A stretch of DNA of 64,000 bases, taken from NCBI GenBank assembly GCA_034766995.1, contig CM068314.1, positions 32,439,208 through 32,503,207 of the forward strand, written 5' to 3'. Shown in pieces: positions 51,631 through 64,000 of this stretch. Each line of letters opens with the position of its first letter. The stretch's first letter is position 1. A program made the position numbers and the translations under genes. The stretch comes from Acanthacorydalis orientalis. Lineage: Eukaryota; Arthropoda; Insecta; Megaloptera; Corydalidae. The notes under the pieces are model-generated. The model searched no databases. It was not told the DNA's origin and was given only the letters and a program-made list of their open reading frames with translations.

Positions 51631-54096
51631 AATGTTTGTATAAATTTATTAAATACACCTATTTCTCTCTTCAATTTTTCTGTTTTTTTTTATTGAAAGA
51701 GACACGGTGGTTTGGAAACTTGTACTATATATAACACATACCCATTATTTTTTCTTTCTACCGATGATATAACTTGTTTAATAAAAACAATCTAGAATCT
51801 TAAAAATAATAAATGCATTAAAGGGTTCCTTGACTTCCTTGATTCTTAAAAATGTCTTCTCCTGCAGTAAGTTCTAAAAAAATCTAAATTGATAATTTAT
51901 TAGTAAATTAACAAATAGATTCGTTAAAATATCAATATTATATTCGTTTATTATTTGCTAAATAACATCACACAACAAAACTTCGTAAATTTCTTAATAC
52001 TTTAATATACATTTTTAAACAGAATAATAAGCTATAGATTCGAATATCTCAATAGGTTTCTTTACAAAATTATAAAATTATTCAAAATAAACTTGATATC
52101 GAACATTACTTTTCAACAAAACTGCTACTGATATTAAAATATTTGTCTCCTTGACACACTATAAAAAAATCCTATTACGATAAAAATATTCTCTACGGTT
52201 AACAAACAATCTGCCATTTAATTTCGCAACTCCTCTTTTTTCCGAATATTTTTGCATGAAAAACGTTTTTCATTGATTCAAATATATATATGAACTAATA
52301 TAATTTTTGTACATAAACATTGTATTTATTATAATACATTCAATTCTTATTATAAGTTGTTGTAATCAATAAAGAGAAATTAAATTCTATATTAAAAAGA
52401 GATAGAAAACTCTTTCACATTCAATACAGCACATATATCACTCTTATTAGGGTTCATGTTTTGATCCACGTTTCTAAAACAAAAATAACTTGTGAAATGG
52501 AGTGAAAGATATTTAGTTAAATCTCAGACATGGTTTTTCTCTGATTTAATTATCAAATTAGTGAATCAATAACACAAATATTTTAATTTGAGTGTTAAAC
52601 CTATTGAAAAATATAGGGTATTGATATTAAATTTATTTTATAAATTATAGTTCTAATTTTTTATAAATAAAACTTTTTGAAATATTTGAAAAAGTCTCTT
52701 ACTTTCTGACAAACAATAATTAATGAACAGCTCTCCGTACAGTCATCAAATTTCTAAACACAAATCATCATCTTGAAAACATGTTAATCTTACTTTTTAA
52801 TCAGGGCTAGTATCTCCGTTCAAATTATCTTTTCTATTATCATAAAAACTCATTTTCCTCGCCTTTATCATTAACTCTTATATGAATTTAAATAGTTTTT
52901 ATGCATTTTTTACCAATCAGTATGAATTATTTTTTTATTATTAATGATTATAAAAATAATCATTTTTATAACTATTAATTAAAGTTTATATTTTCAGATA
53001 AACTTTGTTACATCTTTATTAACCAACGTCAATATTTATCAAAAAATTTTCACCATAGATTACTTTTTTAAACATATTGAAGGAACGCAATCACCATTTA
53101 TGATATTTATATTAAAAATAACTACACATTTGAATTAATTGCCATAGAATAATAAACCAGTTATTAATATTTGACATAATTGCAATTTTTATTCATTAAA
53201 TCAAAATGCAAATTTAAATATACTGTAATAAGTACAATATTTACATACAAAAAATAATATTTTCACTGGAAATATAAGTGAGTATTTTTTTATATTATTC
53301 TTTAGGAAAACATAATAATTAATTAGTTATTCTAATATATTACACTAAGATTAAAATATATTTAATAAATACTGAAATTAAAATAACTACAAAAATACAT
53401 TTAATAATTCGTATATAATGAATTTTCATATTTAGAAATATGTAAAGAGTTTTAAACATCTGATATCAATTATTATAAAATAATTTTACTAGCTAAAGCA
53501 ATTATTGAATTAATTAATGAATACAGCAAAAATTTAGGAAAATATTTGTTTCAAGTATTTTCTTATTTGTAATAATCTACAATCTGACAAATATAATAAC
53601 TAAATATATTTAATTATCTCTAAAAAAATATTCAACAATACATACAATACGAAAATGACTGATGGTATTTCTTAATACCCACAGCATACCTAACACTGTA
53701 TTTTAATCAATAGCAGAGAATTAACAATATAACAAATAATTTTATATTAACTGTTTTAATTAATTTCTCGTGGACAATTTTTTTTTATATCACACCATAA
53801 TATATTTTACTTATTCTTTCTTTTTTTAATTATCATTTTTTCTGTATATAATTGACACATTTTAAATATAACGATTATGCATCTAAAAATAACATTTTCA
53901 ACGTTATGTTTTTTTATGAATGTTATACTTTTATTTTACAAGTGCAACTAATACTATAAAATACACAAAAAGTAGCTCATTCAATCTTTTTGGCTTATAT
54001 GTAACTAATACGTATACTGATATCTATGTACAACATCCTGAAACTGAACTAATATTTGGTTTCAAATAAATCTATCTTACCTACTGACAACAAAGG
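48561..54096. other. AT-rich gene-free DNA
   Basis: TA runs lie at 49728-49774, 49929-49977, 50341-50373, 51313-51385 and 51583-51627. A GC-richer scrap at 50213-50270 (CTCCCTCCCTGGGTGCACCA) resembles a hAT-like terminus, and another at 51190-51290 has no frame. From about 51650 to 54050 nothing was recognised. Confidence 0.65.
51313..51385. repeat. (TA)n microsatellite, about 73 bp
   Basis: This is a pure TA alternation. A second run of about 45 bp lies at 51583-51627. Confidence 0.95.
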
Positions 54097-54311
54097 GCGC
54101 TTTAAGGTTCTGCATAAAAAGGTTTGTAACTTCATTTTTAAATTACACAACGCTAGTACATATATATGCAAACACATATACACGATTCATATAAAAATTC
54201 ACACACACCCACACACATGTGTGTATATATATATATAATTGTGTGTGGGTTTGTACTTCGATTAATTTAGAAGCAAAGCTATAAACCTTTTTGTGTAAAA
54301 CTTGAAAACGT
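54097..54311. repeat. Inverted-arm (foldback) element around CA/TA microsatellites
   Basis: Arm 1 (54097-54145) and the reverse complement of arm 2 (54263-54311) match at about 36 of 49 positions by eye, including AAAAAGGTTT and TAAATTA. Between them, CACACACCCACACACA and TTGTGTGTGGGTT form a second inner inverted pair around TA repeats. Opposite-strand translations give related peptides (RFKVLHKKV and RFQVLHKKV), which confirms the arm homology. It could be a foldback MITE or a long hairpin RNA source. Confidence 0.6.
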
Positions 54312-55815
<1,504 letters not shown>

Positions 55816-56375
55816 TTAGGTTGGTAGAAAATTAATTGCGATTTATGACCTTCAAATTCATATACAATTTTCTTCGACTTTTTTCCTAGCTGTTTTAAGT
55901 GATCCAGAACTTTTCGATCACTAACTTTTGTGCGAGCTCTCGAATTGTTGTGAGTGTCTCTGATTCAACTAACGTCTTGAGTTGACCGTAATGAACTGAG
56001 AAGGATGCCCGTGACCTTCATCTTTAAGACTCTCTTCCCCAGTACGAAAATTTTTGAACCACCATTGGCACCGTACTATTCTTAACAGTACCTACACCAA
56101 AAGCATCGTTTAGTTGACGAGCAGTTTCTTTTGCTTTACCACCCGTTTTGAACTCATACAAAAAATTACTCTTGTTTGCTCCTTTCCATCTTTAATTCAA
56201 TAGCCCAATTTAAATCAAAATCAATAATTAAACCAAAGTCGATTTAACAAAACATAGATCGAAAAATGCACTTTAAAATGATATTAACATGAACACGATG
56301 AAATGACACTTTCATTGTAAAAATTAAGGTTAGAATTCAAAAAACAAAAATCGCAATTATTTTCCTGCCAATCTA
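55816..56375 (-). mobile_element. Internally deleted mariner copy (family M2), both ends present
   Basis: The ends TTAGGTTGGTAGAAAATTAA (55816) and CGCAATTATTTTCCTGCCAATCTAA (ending 56375; TA follows) form an inverted pair. On the minus strand a start near 56189 begins a broken HTH-domain frame (YEFKTGGKAKETARQLNDAF is recognisable) reaching DHLKQLGKKSKK, after which the sequence jumps to GAATTTGAAGGTCATAAATC and the terminal repeat. Length is 560 bp and the catalytic domain is absent. The left flank reads CA rather than TA, presumably mutated. Confidence 0.85.
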
Positions 56376-57906
56376 ATAAAAGATACATTTTGATATATCT
56401 AATACATTAAAACTCGATATTGTGAATATTAAGTAATAACTTTAAATATGAACTTCTATACCTGTATTATTTTGGAATTTGAAATACAAAAGGCATTATT
56501 ATTCATTTTATATTCTAACTTACTTATTTGCATTAAAAGTATATTGAAAAAGGTAAAACGATAATAAAAACATATTTGATTATTATTCACTATTAGTAAA
56601 CAATAAAGAAATATCCTCTTCGTACATAAAATGACAATTATTATATAAGTACAATTTATTAAAGAAGTAGTTTTTTTTTAAAAAAAAATAACTTTTTAAT
56701 ATCAACCATTCTATTAATGCAAATGACAGAATAAAACGAAACGATTTCACTAAAATTATAAAATCTAAAACTAGTTGAACTATAAATTTAAAACCGCATA
56801 CTTTTTTAACTTATATAAATATTACAGTAATATTAACGTCTTCATAATTAATTATAAAGAAACTATTTTGTCAAAAAAAAACCCGAGGTTATTTACGTTA
56901 TTAAGTCATACACATCAACATTAATGTATTTCCTTTCATGATGAGTCATTTTATAGCCTTGAAGTGGATTGAAAATTACAAATAAGCAAGTATTATAAGA
57001 CTAAAATATTTTCCAATCCAATACAATCACTAGTGTATGAAATTTGTAAAATTTCGCATATTGCATGGTCATATGAAGAGAATGGCAATATAGAATTCAA
57101 TTCAGGGATATATATATATATATATTTATATATACAGATGACTCAAGTAATTTAAACATTCTTTTAAAACTTCTTTATTTCTGAAATTAACTATATATTA
57201 TTTTTTAATCAAAAGTTGGTGACTGAAATAAAGAACAAATGACTTATATTTAAATAAAATAAATTGGTAATAAGGTGATATTGAAAATTCATGCGTAACC
57301 CAAAAACCGTTGACACATTAAATTGTAACAAAGTGTAAAAGAATAAGAGGGGAATGGCAATTTTATTTTATTTTGAAATTATGAAAGACATAGGGAAACA
57401 ATCCTATAGACTCAGACGTCAACAAAATCTAGAAAACTGACTATCACGTTACGATTTTCACAATTATCAAAAAAGAAACACAAGGAAATTTTCTCAATAC
57501 ACTATAATCAGTAACGTAATCTGTTATCCATTTTTAGAGCATTTGAAGAGGAAATGTTCCATTCTAATATTTCAAGAACATATTTTGAACGGTGGTTTCA
57601 ATCGTCGAGTTAAATTATACGAATGTTTTCGAAAAAAAAATACGTGAAGACGTACCTGTATGTTAATAACTATTTGATCTAATGAAGCTATATATTCTAA
57701 TTTAACAGCACAATCAATCGTTATAAATGTACGTACTGGTATGAAATACATCTAGCATTCATTTAAAACAAGATACAAAGTAATGATAATCAGTCTATGG
57801 AATGGTTTATTATCTAGGAATTCGATGGAATATTTCTAATTCACAAATTAATTTTTCACACAAACTAGAATTTTTTTCTTTTCAAATCTGCTCGATAATT
57901 TATTGG

Positions 57907-57947
57907 TTTTGATTGTTGCTTACACGCATTTCAATGGCGATGCCATC
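57907..57947 (-). repeat. 41-bp dispersed repeat, copy A
   Basis: The minus-strand reading starts GATGGCATCGCCATTGAAAT and ends TAAGCAACAATCAAAA. It matches copies B and C at 32 of 41 positions each. Confidence 0.5.
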
Positions 57948-58676
57948 ATCCTTATACCGCTATAGAAAATAGTCTGTACGTTGGTGCATTGAAGATGATC
58001 ACATCGTCATTGCCATGCGTCGATAAAAAGAAAGCTTTGTGACTTCTGAGACAAATTAAAATTTAATTCTTAAAATTGAGTTTAGCTACAGTGCCGAAAT
58101 TAAAATTTTATTTTGACAAAGTAATTTTCAGTACGTTAACATGTTTTGCATATTAATTATATCGTGAAATCATAAGCTTTTTTATCAGAATTTTTATTTT
58201 GAACTATACAGGACACCTTCTCATGTTCTTCTTACTTACTTACTTACTGTCATGACCTATCTTAATTAAACTTTTTAAATAAATAATCGAGTGAAGAGGT
58301 ACTGTTAAATAGTTACACATTTACTTGATTTTACTCTCTGCTTGAATTTCACTCGGACGGTTATCTAAAAGACAAAATATATCTCACAAAACTTATAACA
58401 CTTCAAAATGCAAAGCAAGCTACTGAACAAAAGTATGTAACAACCTGAAAATAGATACTGATTGATTTTTGTAATTCAATTGTTCGGAGATGTCAAAACT
58501 AGAAACCAGAAGTAAACAGTTCAAATATTTGTGATAATGTACCTATATATGTATGTATTTGATTTAGGCAGTTTCATTTTTATTTTTGGATTAAGTAAAT
58601 AGAAAAGGAATTAATTAACCATCAATATTATATACATTAAACTTTATCTCTCACCACCCACCTATCTTTCTATCTA

Positions 58677-58679
<3 letters not shown>

Positions 58680-58765
<86 letters not shown>
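58680..58765. repeat. (TA)n microsatellite, about 86 bp
   Basis: TA alternation with one TACATA interruption near 58736. A second array lies at 58877-58925. Confidence 0.95.
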
Positions 58766-58769
<4 letters not shown>

Positions 58770-58870
58770 ATATAATATATGTATGTATATTGAAACATTT
58801 TATTGTTACTATATAGAGAATAATTATTATTCAAGTCATTATAAATAATGTAATTAACATATTTTCATAT

Positions 58871-58912
<42 letters not shown>

Positions 58913-59094
58913 TACATATACATATACAAATTGTATATGAACACATATATGAATTCCATTCATTCCACAGGTATTAAATCAGCGAACAATAATATATCCA
59001 TCTATGAATCTACGTTCACAGTAGAAAGGAATAAATTTATCACGAATATCAAATTTGCACACTTCGATTGATAAACTTTCTACTACAATTGTTA

Positions 59095-59240
59095 GTACAC
59101 GCGATTTAGTTTCGCGGGTAAACATGTCGTCACTATTTGTCACGAGCAAAAAAACGTTTGCGCATCACAGGTGCGCGGGCGCAAAATGACCTGCGTGAGA
59201 GTATAGATCGTTTGCTTCCGCCCATCAGCATTCAACAAAA
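59095..59240. other. Small GC-rich block with E-box
   Basis: Dense motifs: an inverted repeat CGCGA/TCGCG (59100-59116), GGGTAAACATG (a Forkhead-like TAAACA, near 59117), an E-box CAGGTG (59168-59173) and a matching ACCTG at 59190. No frame is present. It is a candidate enhancer. Confidence 0.35.
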
Positions 59241-60786
59241 GCATAGGTGTCAAATAAATATTTTCTCTGTACTAATGTAAATAGAAAAATCAATGAGTCA
59301 CTTTGATGTCATGTACCATAATCTATAATTAATATTTTTTTAGACAACGAAAATGTACTTAACGAGTAATGTACTTAAATATATTCAACAATGTTACTAA
59401 ACCATTAACAAATTGAAAAAGAATGAATCATAACGTCTATAAAATCAGTATACATTTAAAATTAAACGGTGTAGATATTTTTTCGGTTTCTATTTACTTC
59501 GTTAGACATGTCGTTCAAGAAATCGACAAAAACTTTAAGATTGAAAGATATACGATAAACATAAATTAAAAAATAAAATTGTAAAAATCGTGTCATAAAA
59601 ATAAAACATTTTTCATTTCAAAGCTTGAATTATCAAATTCACATTTTATACATTCACACTAATATCGATCAATTTCAAGACATTTTTTTCTTATATACAA
59701 TTCAATATTTACAATTTAAGTCATTAAGTATCTACTATGAATGAAAATTATCAACCTTTCAAAATTATTATTTTCTACTTATGATTAGAGTATATATTGA
59801 ATTCGATTTTCAATTAACCAAAATCAGAACACAGTAATCAACATAAGAGACATAACTGTAATATCCTTTGTTTTTCTATCATTTTATTTCCTTATATTTT
59901 ATGACTTCAGTTAATACAATTAGATCCATTAGACTTGTGTAAAGACCTATATAAATTCAACCTAACATTATCTTCGATCACTAAGTGGAATTATAACATA
60001 TATAAAATTCATTGCAAATCTCGTAAGAATTTAAATTTTGTATTATTGTTATTACAATTGAATAGTAATGTTTAGAAGTAACAAAAATCTTACATAAGGC
60101 TATATCTCTTATTATAGCAGAGTTTGGAATTCAAATACTACTAGTGAAAATCAACATATCGAACATATTCAAAGAAAATCTGTTTATTTTGAACTGAATC
60201 GATATTATAGACTTAAATGTCCAAATGAAATAATAAAATAACAGAGGACTTGGCATAATAAAAAAAATGGTACAGCACTATTTCTTGTGTTTGAATAATT
60301 CAATCGATATTCATCTTGAAAATTTCGTCAAAAGTACTATTTATATCTTAAATTTGTAAAAAGTATCAAAGATATAAAATTGAAATATAATTAATATAAT
60401 TAAGAAAAAAAATAGTCTTTAATTAATATTCATGAAAGTCATAACAATTTTGCCTAAAGTGAATTATTACACTCTGAAACTATTCTTTAAATCTATACTT
60501 AGTAAAAGGCTTAAAAAGAAAATTTTTTATAGCTGATAATTTAATTTAGAAAAACACAGTACGACGGGATCTGATTTATCTCGCACTCTTTATGTGTTAT
60601 TTCATATTGTTTTTTTTATTGTATTAAAAGAAATACCAAAAGATATCTGCCTAATTTTTTTTTAAATCTCTTCGTCCTCATTAATGTCATTCAGCTATTG
60701 AAGTAATAACATTATAATGAAATATTTATTGTATTATTCTCCTATGTGCCTGTTGTTCAATATTCTATACGAATTCTATAATTGAC

Positions 60787-60863
60787 GTGCGAGTTCGTTT
60801 TTTTACGACTTTCTGACATTCCGGTCGTAGAAAAAAGTCGCATGTGACATACAAGACTCGCAC
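60787..60863. other. Nested imperfect hairpin, 77 bp
   Basis: The outer stem is GTGCGAGT (60787-60794) with ACTCGCAC (60856-60863). The inner arm pairs a T-rich stretch ending ACGAC with GTCGTAGAAAAAAG. The right arm has a bulge of about 15 bases. It could be a foldback repeat or a small-RNA precursor. Confidence 0.6.
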
Positions 60864-60901
60864 AAAATAATATTATGAAATATTTTTCAACATTTTATTG
60901 A

Positions 60902-60953
<52 letters not shown>

Positions 60954-61891
60954 ATAAATGTAATCTCGATTAGAAATTTTTTATTAAGAGAAAAAGATTA
61001 ACAAGTTTCTGCTAAATCCATTAAAAATCACAGAAACGCATTGTTTCATTTAAAATATCTTGAGTCATCAAAATATATTTTGCATCGATTCTCATCATAT
61101 TCACTCCGGCACTGATTTTATTAGTACGTATATTGATGTAAATTATATTATAGTTGGGTATTATGTTGACGTAATAAAAAGGAGTTCCAAATTGATGTAA
61201 AACACAGTTCAAAATGACATCAGAAAGGTGTGAATCATTTAAAAAGTGCTGCGAATGTTACCTATAATTATTGGCAAAACTTTTTTGTCATACAACATAA
61301 AATAGAGCAAACTTTCCAATTTTCTTTCATTCGATAACGTCTATTTTGAGTAAGTTCATCTAAAAGATTAACCTGTAAGCTGTGCATGACGAGTATACTC
61401 GCCATGAAGATGGATTTGACCAATAAAGTTGTCGATTTCTCGAAAAAATCGAATGCCATTTCATTACAATTTAATTCAATTTTACAGCAGCTGCATATAC
61501 TCTGTTTGACGTGTATATTCATCATCCCTTCGTTGTTACGACACAGTGTAGGTACACACTTTTAAAATAGGGCGACACAGCTAAAAGGTTAATAGGAGAT
61601 AACTTATTAAGTATATATTTATTTTAAAATTTTATATTATTCGTCTTATCAGTTATAGACTTCACAAAAATATCACTTATTACACTTCTCAAAATATAAA
61701 TCTTAATTCTCTGAATAATTGTCTTTTAAATAGTCTATAGATTTCTTTTGATCTAAATTTAAAGTACTTATTCAGTAAATCTCTTACTTACTGGTACTAA
61801 ATTTTGATCAATAAATTTTATTTTATATTCTGCTATTTTTATTATGCTATTCTGTTTTTTTTTTATATTCTGCTATATATTTATAATGAGT

Positions 61892-61911
61892 TAAGGTGTA
61901 ATTACACCTTA
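61892..61911. repeat. 20-bp perfect palindrome
   Basis: TAAGGTGTAATTACACCTTA is exactly self-complementary and is centred on a homeodomain-type TAATTA core. Confidence 0.9.
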
Positions 61912-63379
61912 TATCAGTAAAAAAAATTAAAATACAATGAACATTTTTTAGCTTAGTATTAAAATTTATATATATATAATCATATATTTTGAAAAGAAAT
62001 TTATTCATTTCAGAACATCTAAAAAAAGTTTTTATAAGTTAATTTAAACACAACATTCTTTATTATTATTTAGGTAAAAATATTTTAAATATTTATACGG
62101 GCATCTTTAAAAAAGAATATTTTACAAAAACATAATTGTACGATTTCTTTTTATAAACTTCATATAATATTAAATACGAAATTTATTTAAAATTAAATTA
62201 CATGTTATATGTAACAGTTTTCAAATATTTTCGTATTTGAATATGAAATTTGTTACGTTTTTTTTAGTTTTTACAATGACCTTAATTTCTCTTTTTCGGT
62301 AAATACATTAAGAAATAAATTAAGAAATAATTAACATTAAAACAGTACATTTGATAAACATGTTTCAAATATTCTGTTATTAAAAGAATATCATTTTTTA
62401 AAAAAAAAAATGCATTAGAATAAGCATATTAGTTTAAAATACAACGCATATTCAATATATCAAAAATCACGTTCAGAAAAGTGTACCAGTCCGTTTAAAC
62501 GCAATATATTTCATTATAAAATATTAAATATAATTTTATTAAATGCTAATACGTTTGTTTAAAGACAAAGTTTAAAAAAAACTCATGCTTATAGACATAC
62601 ATACACAATATTATCAGGCATAATTTTAAATAATCCTTTATATATATATAATCGAATTCAGTTGTTCAACGTTCTGTTTTCCAGTCATTTCCAATACATT
62701 ATCTAACATCCTTTTACTCTCTAATGGCACTTCCTAAACTTTATATATATATATATATACTTAATGTTTAGTCAATAATTTTTAGTGACAATTTTTTTGT
62801 CTTCTTGAAATAAGGCCTAGTTTTTTCCAATACAAATTATTTTTCTTATAACTTTCTCATATATATTATCCTTATATAAGTATTTTCTGTTTATTTTCAT
62901 ATTCAATTTACTCTTTTTCCCTTATTACACATTCGTGTTGCCTGTAAAATAAAAAAAAAACTATTTTAAAGTACATTACAGCATTACAATATATAATATT
63001 TTTTTATTATACACTTTGCTTATTTGTAATTTACGTTTATGCAACTTAAGAGGGATATTGAAGATATGTTATTGTTTATAATATGAAATGTCTTCGTATG
63101 GATGGAATTAACAACATGCAGTAAATGACTCTGTTAATTCAAATAGATGTAAATCACAGGCAGGCAAGGTGCACGATAAAAGAAATATGTACGATAAACA
63201 TAAAATGTTTCATTTTTTAGACGATGAACATTGTTCCTGTAATATGCATTTTTATATTGAAACTAAATATTTGAAATTTAAGATGATGATCAAGCGCAGC
63301 TTATGAAAAAGATATCAACTCTACCTAAACAAATAAATCCTCGTCAGTGGCACTTATTTTTTTACAATGTAATAGTCTA

Positions 63380-63860
63380 AGATTCCAAAATAAACGCTGT
63401 GTGACATTAATTATAGCACAGACTAGGAGACATTCGCTCCCCTTCGTACTGTCATGGAAACACCGTCTATGTTCGTATGCCTTGGAAGAATAAGCAATAG
63501 AACCTACTTGACATGTACGCACACAGACGGTAAATCATTAATAAAAAAAATTGTATCGTCAAGACGTGCACGTTTAAAATTATGTGAGACACTCGTGCTA
63601 TGCATATTATTCATCAATAAGTACGTAACAAACGTTCACGTGAATTACAGATCTAACCGTTAGAAGCGTATACACGGCGTTATTTATCCGTTTGACACAG
63701 CAAACCGGATTTTAAAATTACCTGTGGTCCGAGTGGACGTTCGCTCTCTCTTGCCATATATTTAAAATACAATTCTGACCGGCTCAGTACTTCACGGACA
63801 ACGCTGCTCGTAGTGAACAGTGCAAATTTAGACATTCATCTGTCAAACAGACACAAATGA
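63380..63860. other. GC-elevated block at the right edge, possible promoter
   Basis: Moderately GC-rich with CpG patches at 63430-63490, 63660-63700 and 63720-63830. It contains the candidate first exon described at 63722-63757. A 65-codon minus-strand frame at 63325-63522 has no domain. Confidence 0.3.
63722..63757 (-). CDS. Candidate first coding exon with splice donor, unidentified
   Basis: On the minus strand, ATG at 63757 opens twelve codons (MARESERPLGPQ) ending in CAG, followed directly by GTAATT, a good insect splice donor, in phase 0. Upstream (63758-63850) is GC-elevated 5' UTR-like sequence. Codon use is far less AT-rich than in the surrounding DNA. The intron would run into the AT-rich DNA to the left, but no partner exon was found in the window. 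The peptide is too short to assign to a family. This could be a real first exon or a chance ATG and donor in a regulatory island. Confidence 0.25.
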
Positions 63861-64000
63861 TGGAGTAATAATTATCAAACAAATTCAGTCTGTGTGTGTT
63901 TTATTAATTTTAGTAATACAAATTAAAATATTAATACTTCGTTCTATAATCGTGTAACATTGTCATCATTTATTACAGAACAATTGTTCTGTATTTATTC

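Larger units (their letters stand above)
56376..59094. other. AT-rich gene-free DNA
   Basis: The dispersed repeat copy A is at 57907-57947. Short ACTT tandem repeats lie near 58230-58250 and TA arrays at 58680-58765 and 58877-58925. No coding region was recognised. Confidence 0.65.
59241..63379. other. AT-rich gene-free DNA
   Basis: A TA run lies at 60907-60950. A nested hairpin occupies 60787-60863 and a 20-bp palindrome 61892-61911. Minus-strand frames of 63 and 85 codons at 61021-61525 have no domain and are not called genes. Confidence 0.6.

Overview
This window reads as AT-rich nuclear DNA of an arthropod, most likely an insect and plausibly a hymenopteran. It has an AT-rich background, very many long (TA)n microsatellites, short CpG-rich islands in which CpG is not depleted, and relics of mariner and piggyBac transposons. 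The taxon is inferred from general features and no host gene that would fix it was recognised. No operon, rRNA, CRISPR array or certain tRNA is visible.

Layout: most of the window is gene-poor AT-rich sequence. About fifteen blocks of 150-650 bp with clearly higher GC interrupt it, near 1-262, 1986-2370, 5985-6270, 10085-10690, 12846-13285, 17396-17590, 21766-22345, 24961-25620, 27990-28330, 31916-32345, 36421-36810, 39821-40115, 41701-42025, 46226-46680, 59095-59240 and 63380-63860. Most lack a convincing reading frame and look like regulatory or conserved non-coding DNA in a large intron or intergenic desert. Two weak exon candidates stand out: an open stretch with coding-like codon use at 3722-3856 (+), and a possible first coding exon with a good splice donor at 63722-63757 (-).

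Mobile DNA is the best supported content. A mariner of the cecropia/Hsmar-like type occupies 44693-45888. It has both inverted repeats and TA flanks, but its transposase is broken and has lost two of three catalytic aspartates. A second mariner family is present as three copies (11920-12396, 23111-23663, 55816-56375) that keep only the N-terminal DNA-binding part and share an internal deletion, plus a fragment at 26620-26742. A third, unrelated mariner relic (11033-11919, minus) lies head-on against the first of these. An internally deleted piggyBac-like element with TTAA flanks lies at 47276-48556. Weaker relics include a pogo-like motif cluster near 28.7-28.9 kb, an inverted-arm structure at 54097-54311 and a 41-bp dispersed repeat at three sites.

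Nothing here works together as a pathway. The picture is old, inactive DNA transposons and expanding dinucleotide repeats around scattered GC islands. The shared-deletion mariner family is the most distinctive biological signal.
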